From assembly GCA_965200615.1 (NCBI GenBank), contig OZ241377.1, positions 372,001 through 436,000 on the forward strand: 64,000 nucleotides of DNA, written 5' to 3'. Below the pieces are notes generated by a model, which made no database searches, was not told where the DNA came from, and saw only the letters and a program-made list of their open reading frames with translations. A program made the translations under genes and the position numbers. Each line of letters opens with the position of its first letter. The first letter of the stretch is position 1. Shown here one piece after another: positions 17,711 through 25,959 of this stretch. Source of the stretch: Bin5 sp965200615. Its GTDB lineage: Bacteria > Chloroflexota > Anaerolineae > Caldilineales > Caldilineaceae.

Positions 17711-18103
17711 ATGCTCCTGATCAACTTCTCCCACCCCCTCTCCCAGCAACAGCTCGCGCAGATCAAAGCCATCACCGGCCAGCCCATCCAGCGCGCCATC
17801 AACGCCATGCCCCAATTCAACGAACAGCAGCCATTCGAGCCGCAGCTGGCCGCGCTCCTCGATCAGATCGAATTGTCGGCGGAACAGTGGCAGACCGAAC
17901 CGATCCTGGTCGTTCTCCCCGCGCTGAACTTTATCGCCGGCGCGCTGCTGGCAAACCTGCACGGACGCATGGGCTACTTTCCCCATGTGGTGCGCACGCG
18001 GCCGGTGGAGGGATCCATCCCACGCCGCTTTGAAGTGGCCGAGATTCTGGACCTGCAAGCCATGCGCGCGGCCGTCCGCCGCGCCAGAACCGCGAACCAT
18101 TGA
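17711..18103 (+). CDS. csx15: Csx15, putative ring nuclease
   Basis: This 130-residue protein matches the Csx15 pattern as I recall it: MLLINFSHPLSQQQLAQI at the start, ILVVLPALNFIAGALLANLHGRMGYFPHVVR in the middle and FEVAEILDL near the end. Csx15 is a small Rossmann/CARF-like protein found only with type III loci; it has been proposed to bind and degrade cyclic oligoadenylate, turning the effector off. Its place between the CARF-HEPN effector and cas6 fits that role. ATG 17711 is used; an in-frame upstream start at 17684 would add nine residues foreign to the family. Cas6 starts one base after its stop. Confidence 0.82.
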   Translation: MLLINFSHPLSQQQLAQIKAITGQPIQRAINAMPQFNEQQPFEPQLAALLDQIELSAEQWQTEPILVVLPALNFIAGALLANLHGRMGYFPHVVRTRPVEGSIPRRFEVAEILDLQAMRAAVRRARTANH

Positions 18104-18104
18104 A

Positions 18105-18923
18105 ATGCTCGTTTCTATCGTCACCACCGTCGAAACCGATACCGAAACGCTGCTGCCCCGTAACGTCGGACGCGCCCACTACGCGGCCATCTTGCAACGT
18201 CTGCATGCCGTCGCTCCGAGCCTGGTTACAGCCATACACAACAGTGACGGCCCCAAACCTCTCACCTGCTCCGACATCCTGAATGGCCGCGGCAACCGCG
18301 ACGGCACGCGCCTCGAACCCGGAACGCCCTACTACCTGCGCGTGACCGGGCTGACGCCGGACGTGAGCCAGGCGCTTCTCGAAGCGCTGATTGAAGAACC
18401 GCCCGCCGCAATCGAGCTGGTCCACCATCCCCTGCGCGTGACCGGCGCAACCGCAGACGAAGCCGGTCACGGCTGGGCCGGCGCCACCAACTATGATGCG
18501 CTGGCCGCGCGCCAGATGTTGCCGCGCGGGTCGATCGCCAAACAGGTGATGATGCAGTTTGCCAGCCCCACCGCCTTCAAACAGGCCGGCCGCCAGATGC
18601 CCCTGCCCTTGCCGGACCTGGTCTTCGGCAGCCTGGTCGAACGCTGGAATCGGTTCAGTCCGCTGGCGCTCAGCCCGGAGATGCGGCGCTTTGGCGCCGA
18701 GATGCTCGCGTTGACCCGCTACCGCCTGCAGAGCCGGCCGGTGGCGCAGAAAAACGGCGCGCTGCGCATTGGCGGCGTGGGCACGGCCACCTACCGGGCG
18801 CTGGGGGGCGACCGCTACTGGCTGGCAACCATGCAGATGCTGGCGGAGTTCGCCCGTTACAGCGGCGTCGGCGTGCAGACGGCAACCGGAATGGGCCAGG
18901 CCAGACGGCTGGAATCTGACTGA
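18105..18923 (+). CDS. cas6: Cas6 crRNA-processing endoribonuclease
   Basis: Cas6 cuts the repeat RNA at the base of its hairpin to release crRNAs. The 272-residue protein has the RAMP fold, the FKQAGRQMPLPLPDLVFGSLVERWNRF segment that is a hallmark of this Cas6 class, and a C-terminal Gly-rich loop, FARYSGVGVQTATGMGQAR. ATG 18105 follows the csx15 stop by one base. Its substrate is presumably the 37-nt repeat at 20448-20863, whose ATCCCC-GTGA-GGGGAT stem is a suitable target. The catalytic His cannot be assigned with certainty. Confidence 0.94.
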   Translation: MLVSIVTTVETDTETLLPRNVGRAHYAAILQRLHAVAPSLVTAIHNSDGPKPLTCSDILNGRGNRDGTRLEPGTPYYLRVTGLTPDVSQALLEALIEEPPAAIELVHHPLRVTGATADEAGHGWAGATNYDALAARQMLPRGSIAKQVMMQFASPTAFKQAGRQMPLPLPDLVFGSLVERWNRFSPLALSPEMRRFGAEMLALTRYRLQSRPVAQKNGALRIGGVGTATYRALGGDRYWLATMQMLAEFARYSGVGVQTATGMGQARRLESD

Positions 18924-18932
18924 AGTGAGCCG

Positions 18933-19964
18933 ATGCGCCATCCTCTCTACCTGGTGGAGCAGGGCAGCCGGCTGACGAAAAAGGGCCGGCGGCTCAGCGT
19001 CGTCAAAGACGATGCGGTCATTACCCAGGTTGCCCTCGTGCAGGTGAGCCAGGCAATCGTCTTCGGCAATGTCTCTATCACCACGCCCGCCCTCCAGCTT
19101 CTGCTGCGGGAAGGGATCGAAGTGGTACTGCTGAGCCGCACAGGCCGGTTCTACGGCCGCCTCATCGGCGAGCAGAACGGCAACGGCGCGCTGCGCGTCG
19201 CCCAACTGCAGCGCAGCCAGGAACCGGACTTTGCTCTCCGCACGGCCCGCCAGTTCGTGACCGGCAAACTGCACAACCTGCGGGTCATTCTGCAGCGCTA
19301 CGCCCGCCGCGCCGCTTCCGCATCCAACCACCGGGAGGCAACCACGTTGACGCATGCCGTGGACGGGGTCGGCGCCATGCTGCGGCGCGTCGACGCCTGC
19401 CAGACGATCAACAGTCTTTCCGGGGTGGAGGGACGAGGCACGGCCGCATACTTCCGCGTATGGAAAGAGCTGCTGAAACCGCCCTGGCGTTTCGAGCGGC
19501 GTATCCGCCGGCCGCCGCCCGATCCGGTCAACATCCTGCTGAGCTTTGGCTACACGTTGCTGACCCAGAACATCTGGGGGGCCGTGCTGACCGCCGGGCT
19601 GGACCCCTATGTCGGCTTCCTCCATCAGCTCAACTACAACCGGCCCAGCCTCCCCCTGGACCTCATGGAGGAGTTCAGACCCGTAATCGTAGACTCGGTC
19701 GTCCTGCGCTGTCTGAACAACGAAATTCTCACGCCCGATCATTTCGTGCCCGGAGACCAGGAAGAGAGACCTTTGGTGTTGACCGATGAGGGAATGCGGC
19801 GCTTCATACGCGAGATGGAAACCCGATTCGACCAGGATTTCAAGGACGTCCGAACGGGCCAGCGTATAAGCTACAGACGTCTGTTCCTGAATCAGGTCTA
19901 CCACCTGAGCCGGATCATCACAGGCGCGGAAAAGGGGCCGTACCGTCCATATCTGATCCGATAG
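18933..19964 (+). CDS. cas1: Cas1 integrase
   Basis: Cas1 is the metal-dependent integrase that inserts new spacers with Cas2. The N-terminal beta domain starts HPLYLVEQGSRLTKKGRRLSVV. The catalytic domain carries E166 in SGVEGRGTAAYF, H231 in GFLHQLNYNRPSL and the acidic DLMEEFRPVIVD segment, the conserved Glu/His/Glu set. The 343-residue length is normal with no truncation. The gene starts nine bases after cas6 and is followed by cas2 after 10 bases. Confidence 0.97.
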   Translation: MRHPLYLVEQGSRLTKKGRRLSVVKDDAVITQVALVQVSQAIVFGNVSITTPALQLLLREGIEVVLLSRTGRFYGRLIGEQNGNGALRVAQLQRSQEPDFALRTARQFVTGKLHNLRVILQRYARRAASASNHREATTLTHAVDGVGAMLRRVDACQTINSLSGVEGRGTAAYFRVWKELLKPPWRFERRIRRPPPDPVNILLSFGYTLLTQNIWGAVLTAGLDPYVGFLHQLNYNRPSLPLDLMEEFRPVIVDSVVLRCLNNEILTPDHFVPGDQEERPLVLTDEGMRRFIREMETRFDQDFKDVRTGQRISYRRLFLNQVYHLSRIITGAEKGPYRPYLIR

Positions 19965-19974
19965 GAGGTACCCT

Positions 19975-20253
19975 ATGCTGGTCGTCGTAAGTTACGATGT
20001 GCCCGAAAACCGGCGGCGTGGTAGAATCGCGCAGGCGCTGCAGGACTTCGGCGGTGAGCGCGTGCAACTGTCCGTCTTCGAGTGTTATCTGACCCCGCGC
20101 AACTGGACGCGGCTCCAGGAGCGACTGGGCAAAATTGTCAATCCGGACGAAGACAGCGTCCGCCTCTATCGCCTATGCGAGCACTGCCGGGAAAACATCC
20201 TCTTTCTGGGCTGTGCCGCGCCCATCGAAGAGCCCGGCCTGCGTATCATCTGA
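19975..20253 (+). CDS. cas2: Cas2
   Basis: The 92-residue partner of Cas1 is a ferredoxin-like dimer. VVVSYDVPENRRRGRIAQAL carries the conserved Asp after the first strand, and VQLSVFECYLTPRNWTRLQERL is the classical second strand and helix. A GGAGGT ribosome-binding site precedes ATG 19975. It is the last cas gene; the leader and array follow in the same orientation. Confidence 0.96.
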   Translation: MLVVVSYDVPENRRRGRIAQALQDFGGERVQLSVFECYLTPRNWTRLQERLGKIVNPDEDSVRLYRLCEHCRENILFLGCAAPIEEPGLRII

Positions 20254-20447
20254 ACGGGTTCAGCGATCACCCCTCCTCTGGCTGCTCTTTGGAAGGGGTG
20301 TTTGGTTGGGGATGTTCGCAGATCATGCAGAGGTTAGGGAAATGGGCGCAGGAACGGTAGAAGATCGTAGTCGGTATAGGGCCAGACGGGAGATAGGATC
20401 TGATTCAGGCTATTTGTCTATCGTCCAGCGCTCCACAAAATTTGGGT
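20254..20447 (+). promoter_or_regulatory. CRISPR leader
   Basis: This is 194 nt between the cas2 stop and the first perfect repeat, at the end opposite the degenerate repeat, so it is the leader. It should hold the array promoter and Cas1-Cas2 docking sequence. No convincing -35/-10 pair is visible to me. Confidence 0.6.
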
Positions 20448-20863
20448 GTCAGAAAAGAACGAATCCCCGTGAGGGGATTGAAACCTTGGCATTCCACTTG
20501 TTCATAAAACACCACTGAAGAACGTCAGAAAAGAACGAATCCCCGTGAGGGGATTGAAACCTTGGCATTCCACTTGTTCATAAAACACCACTGAAGAACG
20601 TCAGAAAAGAACGAATCCCCGTGAGGGGATTGAAACTCATTGTAGCACAACACACCGTGAGTTTGTCTGTACTCTGTCAGAAAAGAACGAATCCCCGTGA
20701 GGGGATTGAAACTCAGGCTGCGAGAAAAAGGCCTGCAGCCTCTTAATACCGTCAGAAAAGAACGAATCCCCGTGAGGGGATTGAAACTTACTGATACACC
20801 GTCCAATCGGGTAAAATACACTTCAAGTCAGAAAAGAATGAATCCCCGTAAGGGGTTTGAAAC
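20448..20863 (+). CRISPR. CRISPR array, 6 repeats, 5 spacers
   Basis: The repeats are 37 nt, beginning GTCAGAAAAGAACGAAT, with a perfect hairpin ATCCCC-GTGA-GGGGAT and ending TTGAAAC. Repeats start at 20448, 20524, 20600, 20676, 20751 and 20827. Spacers are 39, 39, 39, 38 and 39 nt. The first two spacers (20485-20523 and 20561-20599) are identical. The last repeat carries three substitutions (AATGAAT, GTAA loop, GGGGTTT), marking the trailer end. The ATTGAAAC end is the usual 8-nt crRNA 5' handle of type III systems. Orientation matches the cas genes. Confidence 0.98.
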
Positions 20864-20943
20864 ACGCAGAGGGATTCACGAACTAACAGGAAAAGCACAG
20901 ACGCGGCAACCGGCCCGCGTCGGCAAGCACAAGGGGGGGAACA

Positions 20944-21219
20944 GTGCAGGGATGGCGGTTGACGCGGCGCGGGGATTATATCAACAGCGGGCTTGCAAAC
21001 CGGACGCGGGCGGCGGTTGTGTCGCTGGAGCGGTCCGGCCTGTGGGCATTCGTTGTACGCACCCTGCAAGGGCAGGAGAAAGGGCGGGGCAGGAACTATC
21101 CTACGGCGGCCGCGGCCATGCAGGCGGCGGAAGCGTCCACGGCGCCGGCCAAACCGAAAAGAGAGATTGCGGCGCAGGTGATCGACTACCTGAGCGCCAA
21201 ACAGGAAGGGACACAATGA
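20944..21219 (+). CDS. Hypothetical protein, 91 residues, next to array
   Basis: No family is recognised. It has a GTG start with a purine-rich AAGGGGGGG 5-8 nt upstream, a basic N-terminal half (WRLTRRGDYINSGLANRTRAAVVSLERSGLWAFVVRT) predicted to be beta-rich, then an Ala-rich helix (AAAAMQAAEAS) and a short C-terminal helix IAAQVIDYLSAKQ. Its place just past the trailer could be chance. Confidence 0.45.
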   Translation: MQGWRLTRRGDYINSGLANRTRAAVVSLERSGLWAFVVRTLQGQEKGRGRNYPTAAAAMQAAEASTAPAKPKREIAAQVIDYLSAKQEGTQ

Positions 21220-21273
21220 GCGCAGACAGGTGAACACTGCGGCAAATGACCTGAAGCAGGGGCAAGCGGGTTC

Positions 21274-22059
21274 ATGATTGAACGGAGAAGTAAGCAAGTG
21301 CAGAGCAAAGGAACGCGCCCCAGACCGACAGGGGACTTCGCAATCCTCCTCAAAGTAAGGGACACTCTGGACAGTGACGGTACGTTGAACTGGGATGAAG
21401 CGCTGCCCGTCAGTGAGTGAGAAGGCGTAGCCTCCGACCCGGACGCGAAAGTACTGCGCGTAATTGGCTTGAACCTGGCCTGGCAGGGGCTGACAGGAAG
21501 GATTCCCGCTGAACTGGCAAGACTCTCCAAGCTGCACTGGCTGGACCTCGCGAGCAACGACCTTACCGGAATCATACCCCCGGCGTTAGGTCGACTCAGG
21601 AATCTGGAAACCCTGCGCCTCAGCGCCAACAGCCTGACAGGGGTCATTCCGCCGTCGTTAGGCCGGCTCTCCATGCTTTGCGAACTGGATCTTGGAGCCA
21701 ACGGATTGACGGGCGCGATACCTCCGGATCTCGGCCGGCTGTCCAACCTGTACCTCTTGAGTCTCTTCAGCAACGAGCTTTCGGGATCCATCCCGCCTGA
21801 ACTGGGTAAACTTACCGACCTGGAATTATTGGATCTGTCTGACAACCGTCTGGATGGAGAGTTGCCATCTGAATTGTGCAACCTCACCAGTCTGGAAAGT
21901 CTGCTTTTATCCGATAACCGGTTGACCGGAGAGATACCGGCCTGTCTGGGAAAGCTGCCCGATCTGACAATGTTTGATCTCACCGGCAACCAGCTTACAG
22001 GTGAGATCCCGTCTGAAATGGGCGGTCTTTTGAGAGCGGGACTGGAGGATACTGAATAA
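21274..22059 (+). pseudogene. Plant-type LRR protein with in-frame stop at a conserved Trp
   Basis: Read from ATG 21274, the frame encodes an N-terminal LRR cap (DFAILLKVRDTLDSDGTLNWDEALPVSE), then TGA at 21418-21420, then EGVASDPDAKVLRVIGLNL and about seven plant-type 24-residue repeats of the form LxxLxLxxNxLTGxIPxxLGxL. In such caps the residue after the Glu is normally Trp (as in EWxGV), so TGG to TGA is the simplest explanation. Translation of only the repeats from TTG 21469 (196 residues) is possible but lacks the cap. The role of such bacterial LRR proteins is uncertain, probably protein binding. Could be a sequencing error. Confidence 0.72.
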
Positions 22060-22191
22060 GGGGCTGGGAGGGTCGGACTCTGTTCGCCACAGGGGAGGCC
22101 GCCCATCAGGGGTGTTCCTGCGCGGGGATGACCCGTGACTTGGCAGATGCCATTGCTGGAAGGATACCTTATTCAATTCACAGGTATAGGC

Positions 22192-23043
22192 TCACTCGTT
22201 TACCGGCCGCCGGCGGGCCCATGCCAGCAGGACAAGTAGGGAGAAGAACGGCAGGGCAGCCATGCGGCGCCAGCGCCAGGGTTGGCGGGCCAGGCGGTAT
22301 AACCATTCGAGGCCAAGGCGGCGCAGCCAGAGCGGGGCGCGGGGGGCAGTGCCGGCGACGAAGTCGAAGGCGCCGCCGACGCCGAGCGCGACGGCGACCG
22401 GCAACTCCTCTCTGTGTCGGTGAATCCAGATGTCCTGGCGGGGATGGCCGTAGGCGACGAAGAGCAGATCGGGGTGCGCCGCGGTCAGGCGCTGGCGGAT
22501 TTGGGGCCAGTCGGTGTCTGCGGGCGAGCCGGCGAATGTGCCGGCGACGGGCAGGCCGGGATAGAGGCGGGCCAGTTCGGATGCGGCACGCTCGGCGATG
22601 CCCGGGGCGGCGCCAAGGAAAAAGACGCGCCATCCTTGCGCGGCGGCTCGTTCACAGATGAGGTGAATGCCGTCGGAGCCGGTTACGCGTTCGGCCAGGT
22701 GGACTCCGGCCAGGCGTGCGGCCCAGAGCACGCCGACGCCGTCGGGCGTACAGAGATCGGCGGCTGCGAGCGCCTGTGCAGAGGCGGGATGGCGGCGCGC
22801 GGTCATGATGAATTCGGGGTTGACCGTGCATACCTGGCGGGGGAACGGCGAGGAGCGAGGCGTGAGGGCTGAGGCGTGAGAAACTGCATTCGCGCTCTCC
22901 CCGGTCTGCGCTCGAGACTGGGCAATCCAGCCGGTGATGATGCCAAGGGTCTGCTGGAAATCGACGCAGTCGACGCGCACGCCCAGAATCTGTATTGATG
23001 CCCACGCCTGCTCCCGCCACGCCTGCTCCCGCGGTGAGCTCAT
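22192..23043 (-). CDS. WecG/TagA/CpsF-family glycosyltransferase
   Basis: This enzyme adds a sugar (typically N-acetylmannosaminuronate or ManNAc) to an undecaprenyl-linked precursor for a surface polysaccharide. QVCTVNPEFIMTARRHP, LCTPDGVGVLWAARL, ERVTGSDGIHLI, VFFLGAAPG and FVAYGHPRQDIWI are family motifs, in order. An insertion near residues 44-68 (QTGESANAVSHASALTPRSS) interrupts the early conserved part and is encoded by a GAGGAGCGAGGCGTGAGGG-type repeat. The ATG overlaps the stop of the upstream glycosyltransferase (ATGA), so the two are coupled. 283 residues. Confidence 0.93.
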   Translation of the reverse strand: MSSPREQAWREQAWASIQILGVRVDCVDFQQTLGIITGWIAQSRAQTGESANAVSHASALTPRSSPFPRQVCTVNPEFIMTARRHPASAQALAAADLCTPDGVGVLWAARLAGVHLAERVTGSDGIHLICERAAAQGWRVFFLGAAPGIAERAASELARLYPGLPVAGTFAGSPADTDWPQIRQRLTAAHPDLLFVAYGHPRQDIWIHRHREELPVAVALGVGGAFDFVAGTAPRAPLWLRRLGLEWLYRLARQPWRWRRMAALPFFSLLVLLAWARRRPVNE

Positions 23044-24236
23044 CTTTTGGTGGCGGCCTCTTCGAGCACGGCCAGCGTCTCGCGGGCGGCTTTTTCCCAG
23101 GAAAAACGTTTGACGTTTTCATAGCCTTTGGCGATCAGCTCCTGCCGGAGGGCCTCGTCGCGGCTGAGGCGCAGCATGGCCGCGGCGATGTCGTCAACGT
23201 CCTCCGGGTCGACGAGCAGCGCGGCGTCGCCGGCGATTTCGGGCAAGGCGGAGTTTTTGGCGCACATAACGGCGACTCCTGTGGTTTGGGCTTCAAGCAC
23301 GGGCAGGCCGAAGCCCTCGAATAGGGATGGGAAGGCAAAGAAGAGCGCTTTTTCCATGAGCGCGGCCACGGCCGCGTCGGGCAGATAGCCGGGGAAGTGG
23401 ACGCGGCCGGTTAGCCCGCTGGCGGCGACGTGTTTTTCGTACTCCTCGCTCAGCCAGCCCCAGCGCCCAACGAGAACGAGGTCCCAGTTGACGTGTCTCT
23501 GCTGCGCCAGTTGTGCGAAGGCGTCGATCAGGCGCAGCAGATTTTTGCGGGGCTGAATGGTGCCGACGTAGAGGGCGAAGGGCCGTTGGTACACCGGCGC
23601 GGTCGCCGCGTCCCGGCCGGGTTCGGGTGTCCGCGGCGCCGGCGCTTCGTGGATGACACGGATTTTGGCTTCGGGCACGCCGTAGAAGCGCTGCAGGTCG
23701 TCGGCGGTGTGGCGGCTGACAGCGATGATGCGTTTGGCGGCGGCTGCGCTCCAGCGGGTAGAGAGCTCCAGGTAGAGGCGCTGCAGGGGGGTATGGGAGC
23801 GGGGGAAGTAGCGGTAGCCGATATCGTGCAGGGTCACGACGGTGGGCGGCAGCGGCGGCGACGGCAGAAAGGGGACGACGTGGGCGGGCACGAAGAGCAC
23901 GTGCGGCGGGCGGCGGCAGAGCTCCCAGGCGAGCGTACGGTGGGTCCAGAGGCGGTTGCCCGGCAGTGTGTGGACGGTGACGGCGCGCTGGTCGTGCGGG
24001 GGCGGGGCCGCGCCGCGCATCGCTTCCGCGGTCGGTGTTTCAGGCGCGTAGAGGCGGAAGGCAAAGCGATCGTTGGGCTCCGCCAGCATATGGCCGATGA
24101 TCTGGCGGGAATAGAATTCAGTGCCGGTGGGCTCGGCCCGGAGGCTGCGGGAGGCGTCGATGCCAACGGAAAGAGGAGAGAGTGAAGAGGAGTGAGGAGT
24201 GAGAACCTCCCCTGCTCCCTCTGTTTCACTTCTCAC
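23040..24236 (-). CDS. GT4-family glycosyltransferase
   Basis: This is a GT-B fold, retaining, nucleotide-sugar glycosyltransferase, probably in cell-surface glycan synthesis with the WecG-like partner. The acceptor half includes VVTLHDIGYRYFPRSHTP and IIAVSRHTADDLQRFYGVP; the donor half has LYVGTIQPRKNLLRLIDAF and FPSLFEGFGLPVLEAQTTGVAV, the EX7E motif. The first ~20 residues (RSETEGAGEVLTPHSSSLSP) come from a low-complexity repeat, so the real start may be nearer LSVGIDASRSL. The GTG at 24236 overlaps the end of the Sua5 gene by 11 nt. Confidence 0.92.
   Translation of the reverse strand: MRSETEGAGEVLTPHSSSLSPLSVGIDASRSLRAEPTGTEFYSRQIIGHMLAEPNDRFAFRLYAPETPTAEAMRGAAPPPHDQRAVTVHTLPGNRLWTHRTLAWELCRRPPHVLFVPAHVVPFLPSPPLPPTVVTLHDIGYRYFPRSHTPLQRLYLELSTRWSAAAAKRIIAVSRHTADDLQRFYGVPEAKIRVIHEAPAPRTPEPGRDAATAPVYQRPFALYVGTIQPRKNLLRLIDAFAQLAQQRHVNWDLVLVGRWGWLSEEYEKHVAASGLTGRVHFPGYLPDAAVAALMEKALFFAFPSLFEGFGLPVLEAQTTGVAVMCAKNSALPEIAGDAALLVDPEDVDDIAAAMLRLSRDEALRQELIAKGYENVKRFSWEKAARETLAVLEEAATKR
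24175..24236. repeat. Purine/pyrimidine-rich dispersed repeat
   Basis: The plus strand reads GAAGAGGAGTGAGGAGTGAG and then a CCCTCTGTTTCACTTCTCAC complement-like half, an imperfect inverted repeat. Related stretches occur at about 3190-3226, 22843-22885, 31565-31690, 41398-41475, 46250-46320 and 59733-59815. Confidence 0.5.
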
Positions 24237-24870
24237 TGAGCGCTCCAGCGTGTATCCCGGCCGCGGCCAGTTCCTCCGGCCCGATCGGTCCTTCCCGCAG
24301 CAGTTGCGGCTGCGGTCCGCTCAGGTCGATCACGGTGCTGGACCGGGCGAGGGGGGCGGGGCCGGCGTCGATGATGAGGGGGATGCGGCCGTCGAGCTGG
24401 TCGAGCACGGCGGCGGGTGTTGCGCAGGGGGGCTCGCCGCTGTGGTTGGCGCTGGAGGAGGCCAGCGGGCCGACGCGACGGGCGAGCGCGCGCAGGAAGG
24501 GATGGGCGGGCAGGCGCACGCCGACGGTGTCGCCGCCGGCGGTGAGGGCTGGGGGGAGATCGCTGCGCGCGGGCAGTACGAGCGTGAGCGGGCCGGGCCA
24601 GTAACGGTCGAAGAGGGCCTGGGCCGCGGCATCTACCGGCGAGCGCACAACCGCTGTGGCCTGCTCTGCGTCACCCAGGAGGACGGGCAGCGCCTTGTGG
24701 TCCGGGCGCTCCTTGACGGCGAAGAGTCGGTCAATGGCGGCGGCATCGCTGCAGAGGCAGACAAGGCCGTAGACGGTATCGGTGGGGACGCCGATTACGG
24801 CGCTCTGCTGCACTGCGGCGACGGCCTGTTCGAGCGCGCCGGGTTGGTCAGCCGCGATCACGACTGTCAT
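24226..24870 (-). CDS. L-threonylcarbamoyladenylate synthase (Sua5/YrdC)
   Basis: This enzyme makes threonylcarbamoyl-AMP from Thr, bicarbonate and ATP for the t6A modification of tRNAs reading ANN codons. YrdC fold motifs are GVPTDTVYGLVC near residue 28, FAVKERPDHKALPVLL, WPGPLTLVLPA, VGVRLPAHP and PLASSSANHSGEPP. The ATG at 24870 (protein MTVVIAADQP) has a GGAG site upstream; an earlier in-frame start at 24957 adds 29 residues that do not look like the family. It lacks the C-terminal Sua5 domain, so it is the short YrdC/YciO form (~214 residues). Leads the minus-strand operon. Confidence 0.93.
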   Translation of the reverse strand: MTVVIAADQPGALEQAVAAVQQSAVIGVPTDTVYGLVCLCSDAAAIDRLFAVKERPDHKALPVLLGDAEQATAVVRSPVDAAAQALFDRYWPGPLTLVLPARSDLPPALTAGGDTVGVRLPAHPFLRALARRVGPLASSSANHSGEPPCATPAAVLDQLDGRIPLIIDAGPAPLARSSTVIDLSGPQPQLLREGPIGPEELAAAGIHAGALSEK

Positions 24871-25047
24871 CGGTTCTGCTCCGCTCCAGATAGTGGATAT
24901 CGATGCGCGGGCCTTTGCGAAGCGGGCGTATCTGCGCCCTCTGCAAGGTCTGCGCAACAGTTTTTGCTTTACTGTGCGCTGTGTATACTTTACAGTGCCC
25001 TGTGTATACTACTGATGGCTTGAGAGTACGTCAACAATCATTGCGAT

Positions 25048-25959
25048 ATGAGAGACGAACACCCATTTGAAGATCTTCTGGCGCTGATCAAGGGCGCCGG
25101 CGACCTGGCGACCGGTGTGGCGTGGCGGCTGCACCGCTGCGGCATCCCGGTGGTGATGACGGAACTGCCCCGTCCGCTAACAGTGCGGCGGGCGGTGGCC
25201 TTTGCCCAGGCCGTGTACGACGAAGAGCACGAGGTGGAAGACGTCACGGCGCGCAAGGCGCTGACGGCGGATGTACCGGATGTGCTGGATGCGGGAGAGA
25301 TCCCGGTCCTTGTCGATCCCGTGATGGAGGCGATCGACGAACTGGCGCCATCCGTTGTTGTCGACGCGGTGGTGAAGGTTAATACGGGCACGACGCTGGA
25401 GAGCGCGGAGTTCGTGGCGGCGCTGGGGCCGGGCTTTGAGGCCGGCGTTGACTGCCACGCGGTGATCGAAACGAATCGCGGCCCGAATCTGGGCCGGGCA
25501 ATCTGGGAAGGCGGGGCTGAAGTCGATACGGGCACGCCGGGCGCCATAAGGACGCCGCCAACCGGCCAGAAATCCGGGGAAGGCGGCGATGGCGGCCCGG
25601 CAGAGGACCTGACGGCGGCGCGCGTGCTGCGCGCGCCTGCAGCGGGGCGCTTCCGGGCACTGGCGTGCATCGGCGACCGCGTGGAGGAGGGGGCGCCTTA
25701 CGGCGCGGTTGTGCAGGCTTCGGGCGAGGAGACGACGCTGCTGGCGCCGTTCAGCGGCGTGCTGCGCGGTTTGATCCACGAAAGCGTTTTGCTGGAGCCG
25801 GGGCTCAAGATCGGTGATATCGACCCTCGCGGGGAACCCGCGCATGCGTTCCGCATTTCGGCCAAGTCGCTGGCTGTGGGCGGCGGTGTGTTGGAGGCGT
25901 TTTTGCACTGGCACTTTGGCCGAAGCGACGACAGCGTGACCGAAGAGTTGGGGTTCTGA
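25048..25959 (+). CDS. yqeB: EF2563/YqeB-family selenium-dependent molybdenum hydroxylase protein
   Basis: A member of the EF2563 (YqeB) family, which accompanies selenium-dependent molybdenum hydroxylases, probably in cofactor maturation. LIKGAGDLATGVAWRLHRCG is a nucleotide-binding-like N-terminus; VMTELPRPLTVRRAVAFAQAVY and AVIETNRGPNLGRAIWEG are family-specific. The C-terminal half has a biotinyl-like hammerhead (RAPAAGRFRAL, IGDRVEEGAPYGAV, LLAPFSGVLRGLIHE). The 3' end overlaps cofE (TGATG), linking molybdenum and F420 metabolism in one operon. Full length, 303 residues. Confidence 0.88.
   Translation: MRDEHPFEDLLALIKGAGDLATGVAWRLHRCGIPVVMTELPRPLTVRRAVAFAQAVYDEEHEVEDVTARKALTADVPDVLDAGEIPVLVDPVMEAIDELAPSVVVDAVVKVNTGTTLESAEFVAALGPGFEAGVDCHAVIETNRGPNLGRAIWEGGAEVDTGTPGAIRTPPTGQKSGEGGDGGPAEDLTAARVLRAPAAGRFRALACIGDRVEEGAPYGAVVQASGEETTLLAPFSGVLRGLIHESVLLEPGLKIGDIDPRGEPAHAFRISAKSLAVGGGVLEAFLHWHFGRSDDSVTEELGF

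Noticed and set aside
20525..20821. Minus-strand ORF spanning the CRISPR array
   Set aside because: It is a translation of repeats (recurring NPLTG-type peptide) and not a protein gene.
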